Position numbers and translations under genes: made by a program. From NCBI GenBank assembly GCA_046484325.1, contig JAWOJB010000016.1:1-8541 (forward strand): a stretch of DNA of 8,541 nucleotides, read 5' to 3'. Origin of the DNA: JAWOJB01 sp046484325. Its GTDB lineage: Bacteria > Actinomycetota > Acidimicrobiia > Spongiisociales > ZC4RG35. A model generated the notes under the pieces. The model was not told where the DNA came from. It saw only the letters and a list, made by a program, of their open reading frames with translations, and made no database searches. Shown piece by piece: positions 1 to 6,490 of the stretch (the first letter of the stretch is position 1; every line of letters begins with the position of its first letter).

Positions 1-1240
1 TGAACACCGCCGCCTGCAGCCCCAGGTTGGTGCGGTTGGCGATGGCGATGGCGTCGGCGTTGTCCCGGGCCACGATCACCGGGACCACCGGCCCGAACGA
101 CTCCTCCCTCGAGACGAGCGAGTCCTCGGTCACCCGGTCGAGCACGGTGAACTCGTAGTAGGGGTCGGTGTGGAATCCCGGCGCGCGGCCCCCGCCCATG
201 AGCACCTCGATCCCGCGGTCACGGGCGTCGGCGATGTGGCGGTCCATCTTGGCGGCGGTCGCCTCGTTGTTGAGCGGGCCCATCGTCGTCGTCTCGTCGA
301 ACGGGTCGCCGAGCCTCACCACCTCGGCCGCCTTGAGGGTGGCCTCGACGAACTCGTCGTGCACGTCCGCGAGGACGATCACGCGCTCGGTGGCACAGCA
401 GACCTGCCCGGCGTTGTAGTAGGCGCCGTACACGGCTGCCTCGGCGGCGGCGGCGACATCGGCGTCACCGGCCACCACCAGCGGGCCGTTGCCCGACATC
501 TCCATGATCGAGCGCTTCAGGCCCATCGAGGCGACGATCTTCCTCCCGGTCTCCGACGACCCGGTGAACCCGACGGCGTCGACCCCCGGATGGGCGACCA
601 TGTAGGCACCCACGTCACCGGCTCCGGGGAGGATGGAGATGGCTCCGCGGGGGACGCCCGCCTCGGCGAAGACCTCGGCCATCTCGAGCAGCGCCCACGA
701 CGTGAACTCGGGCGGCTTGACGATGACGCTGTTGCCGGTGGCCAGGCCCGGTCCCACGTATTCCATCGGGATCATCACCGGGAAGTTCCAGGGGGTGACC
801 GCCACCCACACCCCGACCGGTCGGCGGACGGTGAACATGCGGCGGGTTCGCTCGGTGGTGGGGATCACCTCGCCCTTCATCCGCTTCACGTCCTCGGCGG
901 CGATCGAGAAGTAGTCGCCGGATTCGGCGATGTCGTCGACGGCCTCGGCGTGGTAGGGCTTGCCCTGCTCGAGGGTGAGGGCGCGGGCCACCTCGTCGAC
1001 CTTGCCCTCCCACAGCTCGGCGATCCGGAGGCAGAGCTCGGCCCGTTCGAAGGCCGACCAGTGCCGCATCTCGTCGGTGGCCTCGCGTGCCGCGCCGACG
1101 GCCCGGTCGATGTCGCCCTGCGACGGCTTGGGCACCGTGTAGATGTGCTCGCCGGTCACCGGGGAGCGCACCTCGTACGCCTCGCCCGAGGTGCCCTCCA
1201 CGAACTCGCCGGCCAGGAAGAGCTTGAGATCCTTCGCCAC
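1..1240 (-). CDS. NAD(P)-dependent aldehyde dehydrogenase, C-terminus cut by window
   Basis: Soluble enzyme of the classical ALDH superfamily that oxidises an aldehyde to its carboxylate with NAD(P)+. 413 residues are visible of a usual 480-500, so only about the last 70, including part of the oligomerisation region, lie outside. Seen: TPWNFP at 149-154, the cofactor lysine of VKPPEF (K175), FTGSSETGR at 225-233, general-base Glu in EMSGNGP (E247), nucleophile Cys in AGQVCCATER (C281) and EESFGPV at 379-385. EMSGNGP replaces the common ELGGK/ELGGN form. Start: the GTG at 1240 follows a perfect GGAGGTGA; an ATG 12 nt upstream (1252) has no ribosome site and is the alternative. It lies 45 nt after the ProA-like gene on the same strand, probably the same transcript. 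Substrate cannot be read from the sequence; betaine-, succinate- or lactaldehyde-type activity would all fit. Confidence 0.95.
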   Translation of the reverse strand, partial: MAKDLKLFLAGEFVEGTSGEAYEVRSPVTGEHIYTVPKPSQGDIDRAVGAAREATDEMRHWSAFERAELCLRIAELWEGKVDEVARALTLEQGKPYHAEAVDDIAESGDYFSIAAEDVKRMKGEVIPTTERTRRMFTVRRPVGVWVAVTPWNFPVMIPMEYVGPGLATGNSVIVKPPEFTSWALLEMAEVFAEAGVPRGAISILPGAGDVGAYMVAHPGVDAVGFTGSSETGRKIVASMGLKRSIMEMSGNGPLVVAGDADVAAAAEAAVYGAYYNAGQVCCATERVIVLADVHDEFVEATLKAAEVVRLGDPFDETTTMGPLNNEATAAKMDRHIADARDRGIEVLMGGGRAPGFHTDPYYEFTVLDRVTEDSLVSREESFGPVVPVIVARDNADAIAIANRTNLGLQAAVF

Positions 1241-1285
1241 CGTCACCTCCATCGGACGGAGGAGACGGTAGTAGGGGGCGCCGGC

Positions 1286-2752
1286 TCACCGCCCCACGTC
1301 GGGGTCGGTCTGGGTCACCCGGGTGCGGATCGTGAACACCGAGTCGCCGGACAGCACGCCGCCCCGCCCGAACAGCCGGCCGTGCTGCCAGTTGGACAAG
1401 CCCAGTTCAGGCCGCCCGAGGGCGTACTGGCCGTCGACCCATCGGGTGAACCCATTGCCGACGAAGGGGGCGTCCACGGCGGCGAAGAAGGCCTCCTGCT
1501 CGGCCGGGTCGGCGGACACGAGCGAGGCGATGAAGTGGGGGCTCTGGGCGTTGAACAACTCCACCGCCTCGTCCACCGAGTCGACGAGCACGAGGGTCAC
1601 CTCCGGGCTGTCCTCCCACTCCCACTCGACCCCCAGGCGGTCCCGGCCGATCGGCTCGGTCATCGACTCGACCACCTGGCCTTCGGCCCGGGTGATCGTT
1701 GCCGGTTCGAACCAGGCAGGCGGGATCGCCGCCTCGTCGCCCTCTGCCACGTGGAGCTTGGGGGCGGTTCCCCGGCGCCTCGCCGCCCGCTCGAGGGCGT
1801 CGACGAACACCGGCACCAGCTCGCCGGCTCGGTGGCGGAGGATGCAGCAGGTGTTGAGGGTGTTGCAGACCTTGCGGTCGAGCGAGTGGTAGACGGCGGC
1901 CGAGAACACCCCGGGGTCGGCGGCGGTCCCGGTCACCATCCACGCCCCCCCGGTGCCGTGGAGGCTGACGGCGACCCCGGCCTGGCGGGCGACCGCTCCG
2001 AGCTGGGCGACGGCCGGGCCCGAGCCGCGGGCCACCGCCAGCGCCAGGCGGGCGTCGGCGAAGAGCGCCCAGCCCGCCGCCCGGCTGGGGGAGTCCACCA
2101 GGCTCACCGCTCCGGCCGGGAGCCCGGCTTGCCCGAGCGCCGGGTCGAGGGCGTGCTCGACGATCGCCCGGGCGGTCCCGAGGGCATCGGACCCGATCCG
2201 GAAGACCACCGTGTTGCCCGAGCGGAGCACGCCGGTGGCGTCGGCGAAGACGTTGGGCCGGCCCTCGAAGACGAACCCGACCACTCCCAGGCCGGCCCGT
2301 ACCTGCTCCACCGTCCATCCGGGGTGGTCGACGGTCTCGACGGCGGTACCCCGGATCGAAGGCGCGTCCCACCACAGCCGGAGGCCCTCCACCATTCCGG
2401 CGCGCATCCCCTCGGAGAGCACGAGCCGCGTCGTGGACCGGCCGATCGAGCGGGCGGCCTCGACGTCGGCGGCGTTCGCCTGGGTGATCGGCGCGAACGC
2501 CGAGTCATCCTCGAGCAGGCGGGCGAACGACTCGTAGAACGCCGAGATCTGATCGTCGCTCACCGAGCCCATCTCCCGAAAGGCGGCCCAGGCCCTGCTC
2601 ACTGCCTCCTCTGCGACCCGAGCCTCGGCAACGGGAACATGGAGCAAGTCTCCGGTCGTCTGGAGGACCAGCAGTCGGTCGCCCGGCCGGAAGGCGGCGG
2701 CGAGGTCGGCGGGCACCCGGACCACCCGGTCGCCGCCGACCACGATCGGCAT
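1286..2752 (-). CDS. ProA-like glutamate-5-semialdehyde dehydrogenase family protein with AbrB-like N-terminal extension
   Basis: Member of the gamma-glutamyl phosphate reductase (ProA) branch of the ALDH fold, which in proline synthesis reduces gamma-glutamyl phosphate with NADPH. 488 aa against about 415-430 for typical ProA. Seen: GVVGFVFEGRPNVFADAT near 157-173, followed by LRSGN; nucleophile Cys in KVCNTLNTCCI (C296); and a C-terminal NGFTRWVDGQ...LGLSNWQHGRLFGRGG, the counterpart of ProA's NASTRFxDG...GISTxxxHARGP but clearly diverged. Residues 1-40 are extra: GGDRVVRVPADL...FRPGDRLLVL resembles an AbrB/SpoVT swapped-hairpin domain. Start: ATG 2752 has GAGGTG just upstream; ATG 2782 gives 10 more residues with codon-like GC3 but no ribosome site. 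No proB or other proline gene is nearby, and it is followed by a second aldehyde dehydrogenase, so a role other than proline synthesis is possible. Family is secure; substrate is not. Confidence 0.88.
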   Translation of the reverse strand: MPIVVGGDRVVRVPADLAAAFRPGDRLLVLQTTGDLLHVPVAEARVAEEAVSRAWAAFREMGSVSDDQISAFYESFARLLEDDSAFAPITQANAADVEAARSIGRSTTRLVLSEGMRAGMVEGLRLWWDAPSIRGTAVETVDHPGWTVEQVRAGLGVVGFVFEGRPNVFADATGVLRSGNTVVFRIGSDALGTARAIVEHALDPALGQAGLPAGAVSLVDSPSRAAGWALFADARLALAVARGSGPAVAQLGAVARQAGVAVSLHGTGGAWMVTGTAADPGVFSAAVYHSLDRKVCNTLNTCCILRHRAGELVPVFVDALERAARRRGTAPKLHVAEGDEAAIPPAWFEPATITRAEGQVVESMTEPIGRDRLGVEWEWEDSPEVTLVLVDSVDEAVELFNAQSPHFIASLVSADPAEQEAFFAAVDAPFVGNGFTRWVDGQYALGRPELGLSNWQHGRLFGRGGVLSGDSVFTIRTRVTQTDPDVGR

Positions 2753-2806
2753 GCCCACCTCGAGGCGCTCGAGCCGCTCCATCGACCCGAGGCTACCGCC
2801 CGGCCG

Positions 2807-3013
2807 TCAGGCGACGGCGATGGGGGCTGCTACCGGCGGGAGGTGGCCCGAACGCTCGGCGGCCGCCCCGCTCCCGGTCAGCATCACACCGTCGGCTCTG
2901 CACCAGCAGCGGTAAGCGACGAGCACTCCGGCCCCGGTATTCCGGACCCCGCGCACGTGGCGGGAGGTGAGCAGCACCTCGGACTTCGACTCGTCACACC
3001 ACACCGTGAACAC
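2807..3013 (-). CDS. small Cys-containing actinobacterial protein, 68 aa
   Basis: Conserved-type small cytoplasmic protein of unknown function. It begins FTVWC, continues SEVLLTSRHVRGVRNTGAGVL and then YRCWCRADGVMLTG. This spacing (Cys near residue 6, a VLL.xRxI.xxxNT.xGv segment, then RCxC and a TG end) matches many short actinobacterial proteins that look like degenerate zinc ribbons, as I remember them. Here Cys6, Cys36 and Cys38 remain, and the usual second ligand after Cys6 is replaced (CDES). The last 18 residues are Ala/Pro-rich and probably disordered. Start: GTG at 3013 lies 7 nt after GAGGGAG; the open frame runs on upstream to 3100 but that part overlaps the preceding gene. It overlaps the 58-aa gene upstream by 20 nt, which suggests translational coupling, and ends 54 nt before the ProA-like start. 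Confidence 0.72.
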   Translation of the reverse strand: MFTVWCDESKSEVLLTSRHVRGVRNTGAGVLVAYRCWCRADGVMLTGSGAAAERSGHLPPVAAPIAVA

Positions 3014-3170
3014 GTGCCAGCTCCCTCGATATCGTGATCCTGACCGGTCCCAGCACCACGGCCCGTTGCCAACGGCGGGGGGCCGGCGACGGGCCGGCAT
3101 ACGGGCCGGCCCGGCGGCGGAGCTCGTCCGCTCTTATCCGTGCCATGTGTTCGGCCATCACCTGGTTCAT
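2994..3170 (-). CDS. basic microprotein, 58 aa
   Basis: Short open frame beginning MNQVMAEHMARIRADELRRR, with an Ala-Gly-Pro-rich middle (AGPYAGPSPAP, 21-31), an RRWQR basic patch at 32-36 and a short C-terminal tail. The start is well supported: GGAGG lies 8 nt before the ATG, within a longer purine-rich GGAGGGAAGG. The N-terminal amphipathic, Arg-rich helix is like many unannotated small actinobacterial proteins encoded just downstream of a promoter; no function is known to me. Its stop (TGA at 2996-2994) is inside the next gene, a 20-nt overlap. It is the first gene of the minus-strand set and is transcribed away from the CGNR regulator. It could instead be a leader peptide that tunes translation of the downstream genes. 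Confidence 0.55.
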   Translation of the reverse strand: MNQVMAEHMARIRADELRRRAGPYAGPSPAPRRWQRAVVLGPVRITISRELARVHGVV

Positions 3171-3184
3171 GAGCCTTCCCTCCG

Positions 3185-3240
3185 TCTGTAAGCTGTGTTA
3201 AGCTATTAGGTAGTTACCGTATCAGGCCAGCCGTAAGGAG
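3185..3240. promoter_or_regulatory. AT-rich divergent promoter/operator region
   Basis: The only markedly AT-rich stretch between the minus-strand microprotein start (3170) and the plus-strand CGNR start (3245). It holds two copies of TAAGCT (3189-3194 and 3199-3204) exactly 10 nt apart, the second preceded by TGT as in an extended -10 (TGN-TANNNT). It also holds a short inverted repeat, GGTA-GT-TACC (3209-3218), suited to a regulator site. On the minus strand TAGCTT (3205-3200) is a matching -10 that would leave a 5' leader of about 20 nt before the 3170 ATG. AAGGAG at 3235-3240 is the ribosome site for the TTG at 3245. No convincing -35 hexamers are visible. Autoregulation by the CGNR protein is an inference from layout. 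Confidence 0.5.
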
Positions 3241-3244
3241 TCAA

Positions 3245-3799
3245 TTGAATTTCTCTCATTACTCAGGGCTCCCGGTCGAGCTGGCGATCTCGCTCGTCAA
3301 CACCGACCAGCGTTCGTGGGACGGCACCGATCGGATCGGCGACCTCGATGGCCTGCGCTCCTTCCTGGAGCCCCTCGCCGAGTGGTGGCATGGTGAGGCC
3401 CTCGAGCCGGTCGCCGCCGACGTGGACGAGGTGCTGGCCCTGCGAGACCGGCTCCGGTCGGTGTTCGAAGCCCCCACGGCCGGCGAAGCGGCCGATCGGA
3501 TCAACGCCATCCTGGCCGACCACGTGGCCGCCCCCCGCGTGTCCACCCACGGCGACGCCCCGCACCTGCACTTCGAGCCGGTCGAGCCGACCCTCACCCA
3601 CTGGCTGGCGGTCGTAGCCGCCATGGGTCTCGCCACCGTCGTCGTGGAGGCGGGGGTGGGGCGCTTCGGGGTGTGCGGCGCCGAAGGGTGCCGGGACGTC
3701 TTCGTCGACGTTTCCCGTAACCGGTCTCGCCGGCACTGCTCGACGACCTGCTCGACGCGTGAGCACGTGGCCGCCTATCGGCGCCGGCAGCGGGCATAG
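3245..3799 (+). CDS. CGNR-type zinc-finger transcriptional regulator (ABATE-like N-terminal domain)
   Basis: Predicted DNA-binding regulator of the actinobacterial CGNR zinc-finger family, 184 aa, the usual length. The N-terminal two-thirds (about 8-140) fit the ABATE-type sensor domain: an early LPVELAISLVNT, then an ALRDRLR helix. The C-terminal finger has Cys144, Cys149, Cys165 and Cys169 (CGAEGC...DVSRNRSRRHCSTTCSTREHVAAYRRR). The family's CGNR tetrad reads CSTR here (169-172), a variant, while the Cys ligands and the basic RRR tail are kept. Start: TTG at 3245, four nt after AAGGAG; no better ATG or GTG is near, and MNFSHYSGLP is a natural N-terminus. It is divergent from the microprotein/ProA-like/ALDH set, the layout expected of a local regulator. 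Its ligand is unknown. Confidence 0.88.
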   Translation: MNFSHYSGLPVELAISLVNTDQRSWDGTDRIGDLDGLRSFLEPLAEWWHGEALEPVAADVDEVLALRDRLRSVFEAPTAGEAADRINAILADHVAAPRVSTHGDAPHLHFEPVEPTLTHWLAVVAAMGLATVVVEAGVGRFGVCGAEGCRDVFVDVSRNRSRRHCSTTCSTREHVAAYRRRQRA

Positions 3800-3828
3800 G
3801 CACGGCCGGATCTCGTCGCTCCAGCCCG

Positions 3829-3863
3829 TAGAGTGGCGGTGCTCTCGACCGCTCTTTCAGGAG
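3829..3863 (+). promoter_or_regulatory. -10 element and ribosome site that set the AI-2E gene start
   Basis: TAGAGT at 3829-3834 matches an actinobacterial TANNNT -10, and AGGAG at 3859-3863 lies 8 nt before GTG 3872. The upstream in-frame GTG at 3833 falls inside this -10, so it is unlikely to be the start codon. No clear -35 is seen. Confidence 0.4.
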
Positions 3864-3871
3864 CCGATGCC

Positions 3872-4969
3872 GTGGACCGCTTCATGCCCTCCGCCGCCGA
3901 CCGGTCGTTCGACGCCTCCCTGCGGCGGCTGGGGGTGCGATCGTGGATGATGGTGGGGATCGCCCTGGTCGTGGCAATCGCCTACACCGCCCTCTCCTTC
4001 GTCTCGACGCTCGTGGCTCCTCTCGTGGCCGCCACCGTGGTGGGGATGCTGTGCGTTCCTGCCGTCGACCGCGTCGCCCGTTGGCTGCCGCGTTCGCTGG
4101 CGGTTGCCGTGGTCGTGCTGACCCTGATCGCCGTCGTCCTTGGGTCGATCGTGGTGGCCGTGGCGGGTGTGGTCCGGCAGGCGTCCCAGCTCCGGCGGCA
4201 GCTCGAGGCCGGCCTGGCGACGGTGGTCGAGTGGCTCGATGGGCTCGGGTTCGACGTGGGCCCTCCGGAGGAGGTCCTGGAGAGGTTCGGGGAGTGGCTG
4301 GCGGCGGCCGTGCCCGGTTTCTCGGGCTACCTGACGACCGTCTTCTCCGGAGCCTTCGGCCTCCTGGTCGCCGGTCTCATCGCCCTCTTCATCCTCTACT
4401 TCGTGCTCGCCGACTGGGACGAGCTGTCCCGCTGGGTGGGCCAGCATCTCGGGGTGAGCCCCGACCTCGGGGTGGGGATCATCGAGGACACGGTATGGTC
4501 GATGCGCCAGTACTTCTACGTGCTGACGATCACCGCCTTCGTCAGCGCCATCCTCATCGGGGGCGCGATGCCGTTGTTGGGCCTGCCCCTCGGGTTCACC
4601 GTCGCCGTCGTCACCTTCACCACCTCGTACATCCCGTACCTCGGAGCGATCTTCTCGAGCGCGTTCGCCTTCCTGATCGGCCTCGGCGCGGGCAGCATGA
4701 CGGAGGCTCTGATCCTCCTGGCCATCATCCTCGTCGTCCAGAACGTCGTGCAGCCGATGCTTCTGGTGAAGCTGGCCCAGGACCGGCTCGACCTCCACCC
4801 GATCGTCGTGTTCGGTTCGACCATCGTCGGGGCGGCTTTCGCCGGCATCCTGGGTGCGACCCTGTCGGCCCCGGTGGTCGCGATGGCGGTTCGGATCACC
4901 AGGCGCGTCCGCGCCTTCGACCAGCTGGAGCTCGACTCAGAAGGCCCGGGAGCCGGTCCGATCCCCTGA
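3872..4969 (+). CDS. AI-2E family transporter (PerM/YhhT-type membrane protein)
   Basis: Integral membrane protein of the AI-2E exporter-like family (UPF0118/PerM), 365 aa, within the family range of 340-400. Hydrophobic segments lie near 25-43, 47-63, 75-101, 161-180, 216-237, 242-262, 279-298 and 309-340, about eight helices. A long amphipathic stretch (102-158) between the third and fourth is the usual family pattern. The conserved IPYLGAIFSS block is at 254-263, and VVQNVVQPMLL at 288-298 is followed by LHPIVVF (308-314), both characteristic. Members are variously implicated in autoinducer-2 release or Na+(Li+)/H+ antiport; the sequence does not decide which. Start: GTG 3872 has AGGAG 8 nt upstream; GTG 3833 would add 13 unlikely residues. 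It lies 72 nt after the CGNR gene with its own possible promoter and converges on the ZIP gene 39 nt beyond its stop. Confidence 0.92.
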   Translation: MDRFMPSAADRSFDASLRRLGVRSWMMVGIALVVAIAYTALSFVSTLVAPLVAATVVGMLCVPAVDRVARWLPRSLAVAVVVLTLIAVVLGSIVVAVAGVVRQASQLRRQLEAGLATVVEWLDGLGFDVGPPEEVLERFGEWLAAAVPGFSGYLTTVFSGAFGLLVAGLIALFILYFVLADWDELSRWVGQHLGVSPDLGVGIIEDTVWSMRQYFYVLTITAFVSAILIGGAMPLLGLPLGFTVAVVTFTTSYIPYLGAIFSSAFAFLIGLGAGSMTEALILLAIILVVQNVVQPMLLVKLAQDRLDLHPIVVFGSTIVGAAFAGILGATLSAPVVAMAVRITRRVRAFDQLELDSEGPGAGPIP

Positions 4970-5008
4970 CCGGCCTGGTCCGCTCGTCCGGCGGTGGCGT
5001 TGCCCGGC

Positions 5009-5773
5009 TCAGCGAAGAGCAGTCGACAGGAGCAAGAGCGCGAGACCGGCCCCGAAGGCCAGCGACTGCTCGACCTTGTCCCGGATGGACTGCCGCCGTT
5101 CGGCATCCGTTGCGCACGTCTTCGAGGCCGTGAGCTGGGGGAGCAGGTCGGCGGCGGCGATGTAGATGAAGTTGCCCGCCGCGAACGGCACCAGGAAGGC
5201 GACCTCGACCGCGCCGGACATGGCGTAGGCGATCAATCCTCCCAGGAGAAAGGTGAGTGCCGAGAGCAGATTGAAGAGCAGCGCCCTGTGCGGGCTCCAT
5301 CCACTGTGCACGAGGATCCCGAAGTCACCCAGCTCTTGAGGAACCTCGTGGGCGGCGGCGACCAGCCAGGTGACGAGACCGAGGCGGAGGTCGACGATGA
5401 ACGCGCCGGCGACCGCGAGCCCCCCGATGAAGTTGTGGGCCCCGTCGGCGAGGAGGATCAGATAGCCGAGCGGCCCATGACGGCTAACGGTGCGATGACA
5501 GTGATGCCACTGGAGGTACTGCTCGAGGAGGAAGAACGTGACGAATCCGGCCGTCAGCCACACGTACACCGCCAGCCGGTTCCCGAGCACCTCCACCGAC
5601 CCGGGCAGCATGTGGAACAGCGCTCCCCCGAGCAGTGAGCCAGCGGCGAACGCCACCAGCGGCATGATCAGGCGGCCCAGTGTCCGCTCGGGAAGGAACA
5701 GGGTGATGCTGCCCACGAGCGCGATCGAGCTCATGGCAAGACCGGAGATCACCACCCATCCGAGCGTCGACAC
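5009..5773 (-). CDS. ZIP family divalent metal transporter
   Basis: Inner-membrane transporter of the ZIP (zinc/iron permease-like) family, 254 aa, the usual bacterial length, predicted to import Zn2+ or another divalent metal. Eight hydrophobic segments fit: near 5-27, 35-56, 69-86, 101-123, 131-150, 165-185, 190-211 and 237-252. The binuclear metal-site motifs are present: HNFIGGLA at 113-120 in the fourth helix and HEVPQELGD at 142-150 in the fifth (His113, Asn114, His142, Glu143, Glu147, Asp150). GNFIYIAAADLLP (200-212) is the usual seventh-helix motif. The loop before helix 4 carries a small His/Cys cluster (WHHCH, 89-93), shorter than the His-rich loop of many members. Start: GTG 5773 is preceded by AGGAGG with 6 nt spacing. 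It follows the stress-type gene by 57 nt on the same strand and is probably co-transcribed. The exact metal is unknown. Confidence 0.93.
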   Translation of the reverse strand: MSTLGWVVISGLAMSSIALVGSITLFLPERTLGRLIMPLVAFAAGSLLGGALFHMLPGSVEVLGNRLAVYVWLTAGFVTFFLLEQYLQWHHCHRTVSRHGPLGYLILLADGAHNFIGGLAVAGAFIVDLRLGLVTWLVAAAHEVPQELGDFGILVHSGWSPHRALLFNLLSALTFLLGGLIAYAMSGAVEVAFLVPFAAGNFIYIAAADLLPQLTASKTCATDAERRQSIRDKVEQSLAFGAGLALLLLSTALR

Positions 5774-5798
5774 GACATGCCTCCTGGATCGGCATCCA

Positions 5799-5818
5799 CC
5801 TCCATCCGTGATCGGAGG
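5799..5818. repeat. imperfect inverted repeat between the stress-type gene and the ZIP gene
   Basis: CCTCCATC and GAT(C)GGAGG can pair around a CGT loop with one bulged C, in the 57-nt gap. It could be an attenuating or mRNA-processing hairpin that lowers ZIP expression relative to the first gene, or chance in GC-rich DNA. It has no T-run and does not resemble a Zur box. Confidence 0.25.
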
Positions 5819-5830
5819 CGCGGGGCCGGT

Positions 5831-6334
5831 TCAGCGGTGGACCGGCTTTGCCACCAGACGTCCTCCATGCGCCTCCAGGACGCGCATCACCTCGGAAGGG
5901 TCGTCGTGGCCGGCCACCACGGTCAGAACCTCACCCGGCTGCAGGCCGAATCGCTCCCAGTCCCACTCCTCACTGAGCAATGGTTCCTCGACCGTCAGCC
6001 CGATGTAGGCACCCCAGAATCCGCCGGCCAGGGCTCCGGTGAGGGCGCCTGCAGCGAGGACACCCCCCATCCCGAGGGCCGTGGCGCCGGGCACGAGGAG
6101 CATGAAGACGGTCATCCCGGCCACCGCCCCCATCAGGGCTCCGATGGCCACCCCCCGTCCGATGCCCCGGGCCACCTCGCGACCCGTGTCCTCGTCGAAG
6201 ACGTGATCCTGCACTTCGTGCACGGCGACCCCGAGGTGATCATCGGCCAGGCCCAGACGTCGCAACTCCTCCACCGCCTCCTCGGCCGAGGCACGGTCGG
6301 GGAACACGGAGCCAAGGTGTTCGTCGAAACCCAT
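5831..6334 (-). CDS. general-stress-type glycine-zipper membrane protein (YflT/DUF1269-like)
   Basis: Small membrane-associated protein, 167 aa, resembling general stress or heat-induced proteins. Residues 8-48 form a small alpha/beta unit (GSVFPDRASAEEAVEELRRL then VAVHEVQD). Residues 57-113 are Gly/Ala-rich hydrophobic sequence with repeated GxxxG spacing, probably two helices (about 61-84 and 86-113), a glycine-zipper pattern. Residues 120-165 resemble a second small alpha/beta unit (GEVLTVVAGHDDPSEVMRVLEAHGGRLV). Start: ATG 6334 has AGGAGG 6 nt upstream, and a second GGAGG lies before that. A promoter is visible just upstream, and the ZIP gene follows. Exact function is unknown; a role in envelope stress is inferred from family resemblance only. 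Confidence 0.8.
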   Translation of the reverse strand: MGFDEHLGSVFPDRASAEEAVEELRRLGLADDHLGVAVHEVQDHVFDEDTGREVARGIGRGVAIGALMGAVAGMTVFMLLVPGATALGMGGVLAAGALTGALAGGFWGAYIGLTVEEPLLSEEWDWERFGLQPGEVLTVVAGHDDPSEVMRVLEAHGGRLVAKPVHR

Positions 6335-6361
6335 CGGGTCCCTCCTGTTCCTCCTGTCTCC

Positions 6362-6390
6362 AAGCTAGACCGCCCGATCCCCCGGACCAA
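6362..6390 (-). promoter_or_regulatory. sigma70-type promoter for the stress-type/ZIP pair
   Basis: Reading the minus strand, TTGGTC (6390-6385) is followed after 17 nt by TAGCTT (6367-6362). This would start transcription near 6355, leaving a leader of about 20 nt that contains two purine-rich ribosome-site copies before ATG 6334. The -35 matches TTGACA in four of six places. Confidence 0.5.
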
Positions 6391-6490
6391 GGGCCACAGG
6401 TCCAGTCATGGGATCCGCCGATCGACCCCGCTCGGCCGCGTACCGTGATGCCAGGGGAGACACCCAGAGACCCGTAGAGAGAGAGACCAC

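Noticed and set aside
1286..2752. Naming the gene proA outright
   Set aside because: Extra N-terminal domain, diverged C-terminal motif and no proline-pathway neighbour make the substrate uncertain.
170..3037. A 955-codon open frame on the plus strand
   Set aside because: It is the exact antisense of the aldehyde dehydrogenase and ProA-like genes, both with catalytic motifs. Its His/Gly/Asp-rich low-complexity translation is what a GC-rich gene pair produces on the opposite strand.
3080..3113. Three GGGCCGGC copies 11-12 nt apart and a 12-bp palindrome CGGGCCGGCCCG, possible operator array
   Set aside because: They lie inside the 58-aa frame and encode its Ala-Gly-Pro repeats, so coding and base composition explain them.
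4967..5011. Terminator between the convergent AI-2E and ZIP genes
   Set aside because: Only 4-bp stems such as GACC/GGTC (4968-4980) can be drawn; too weak to call.
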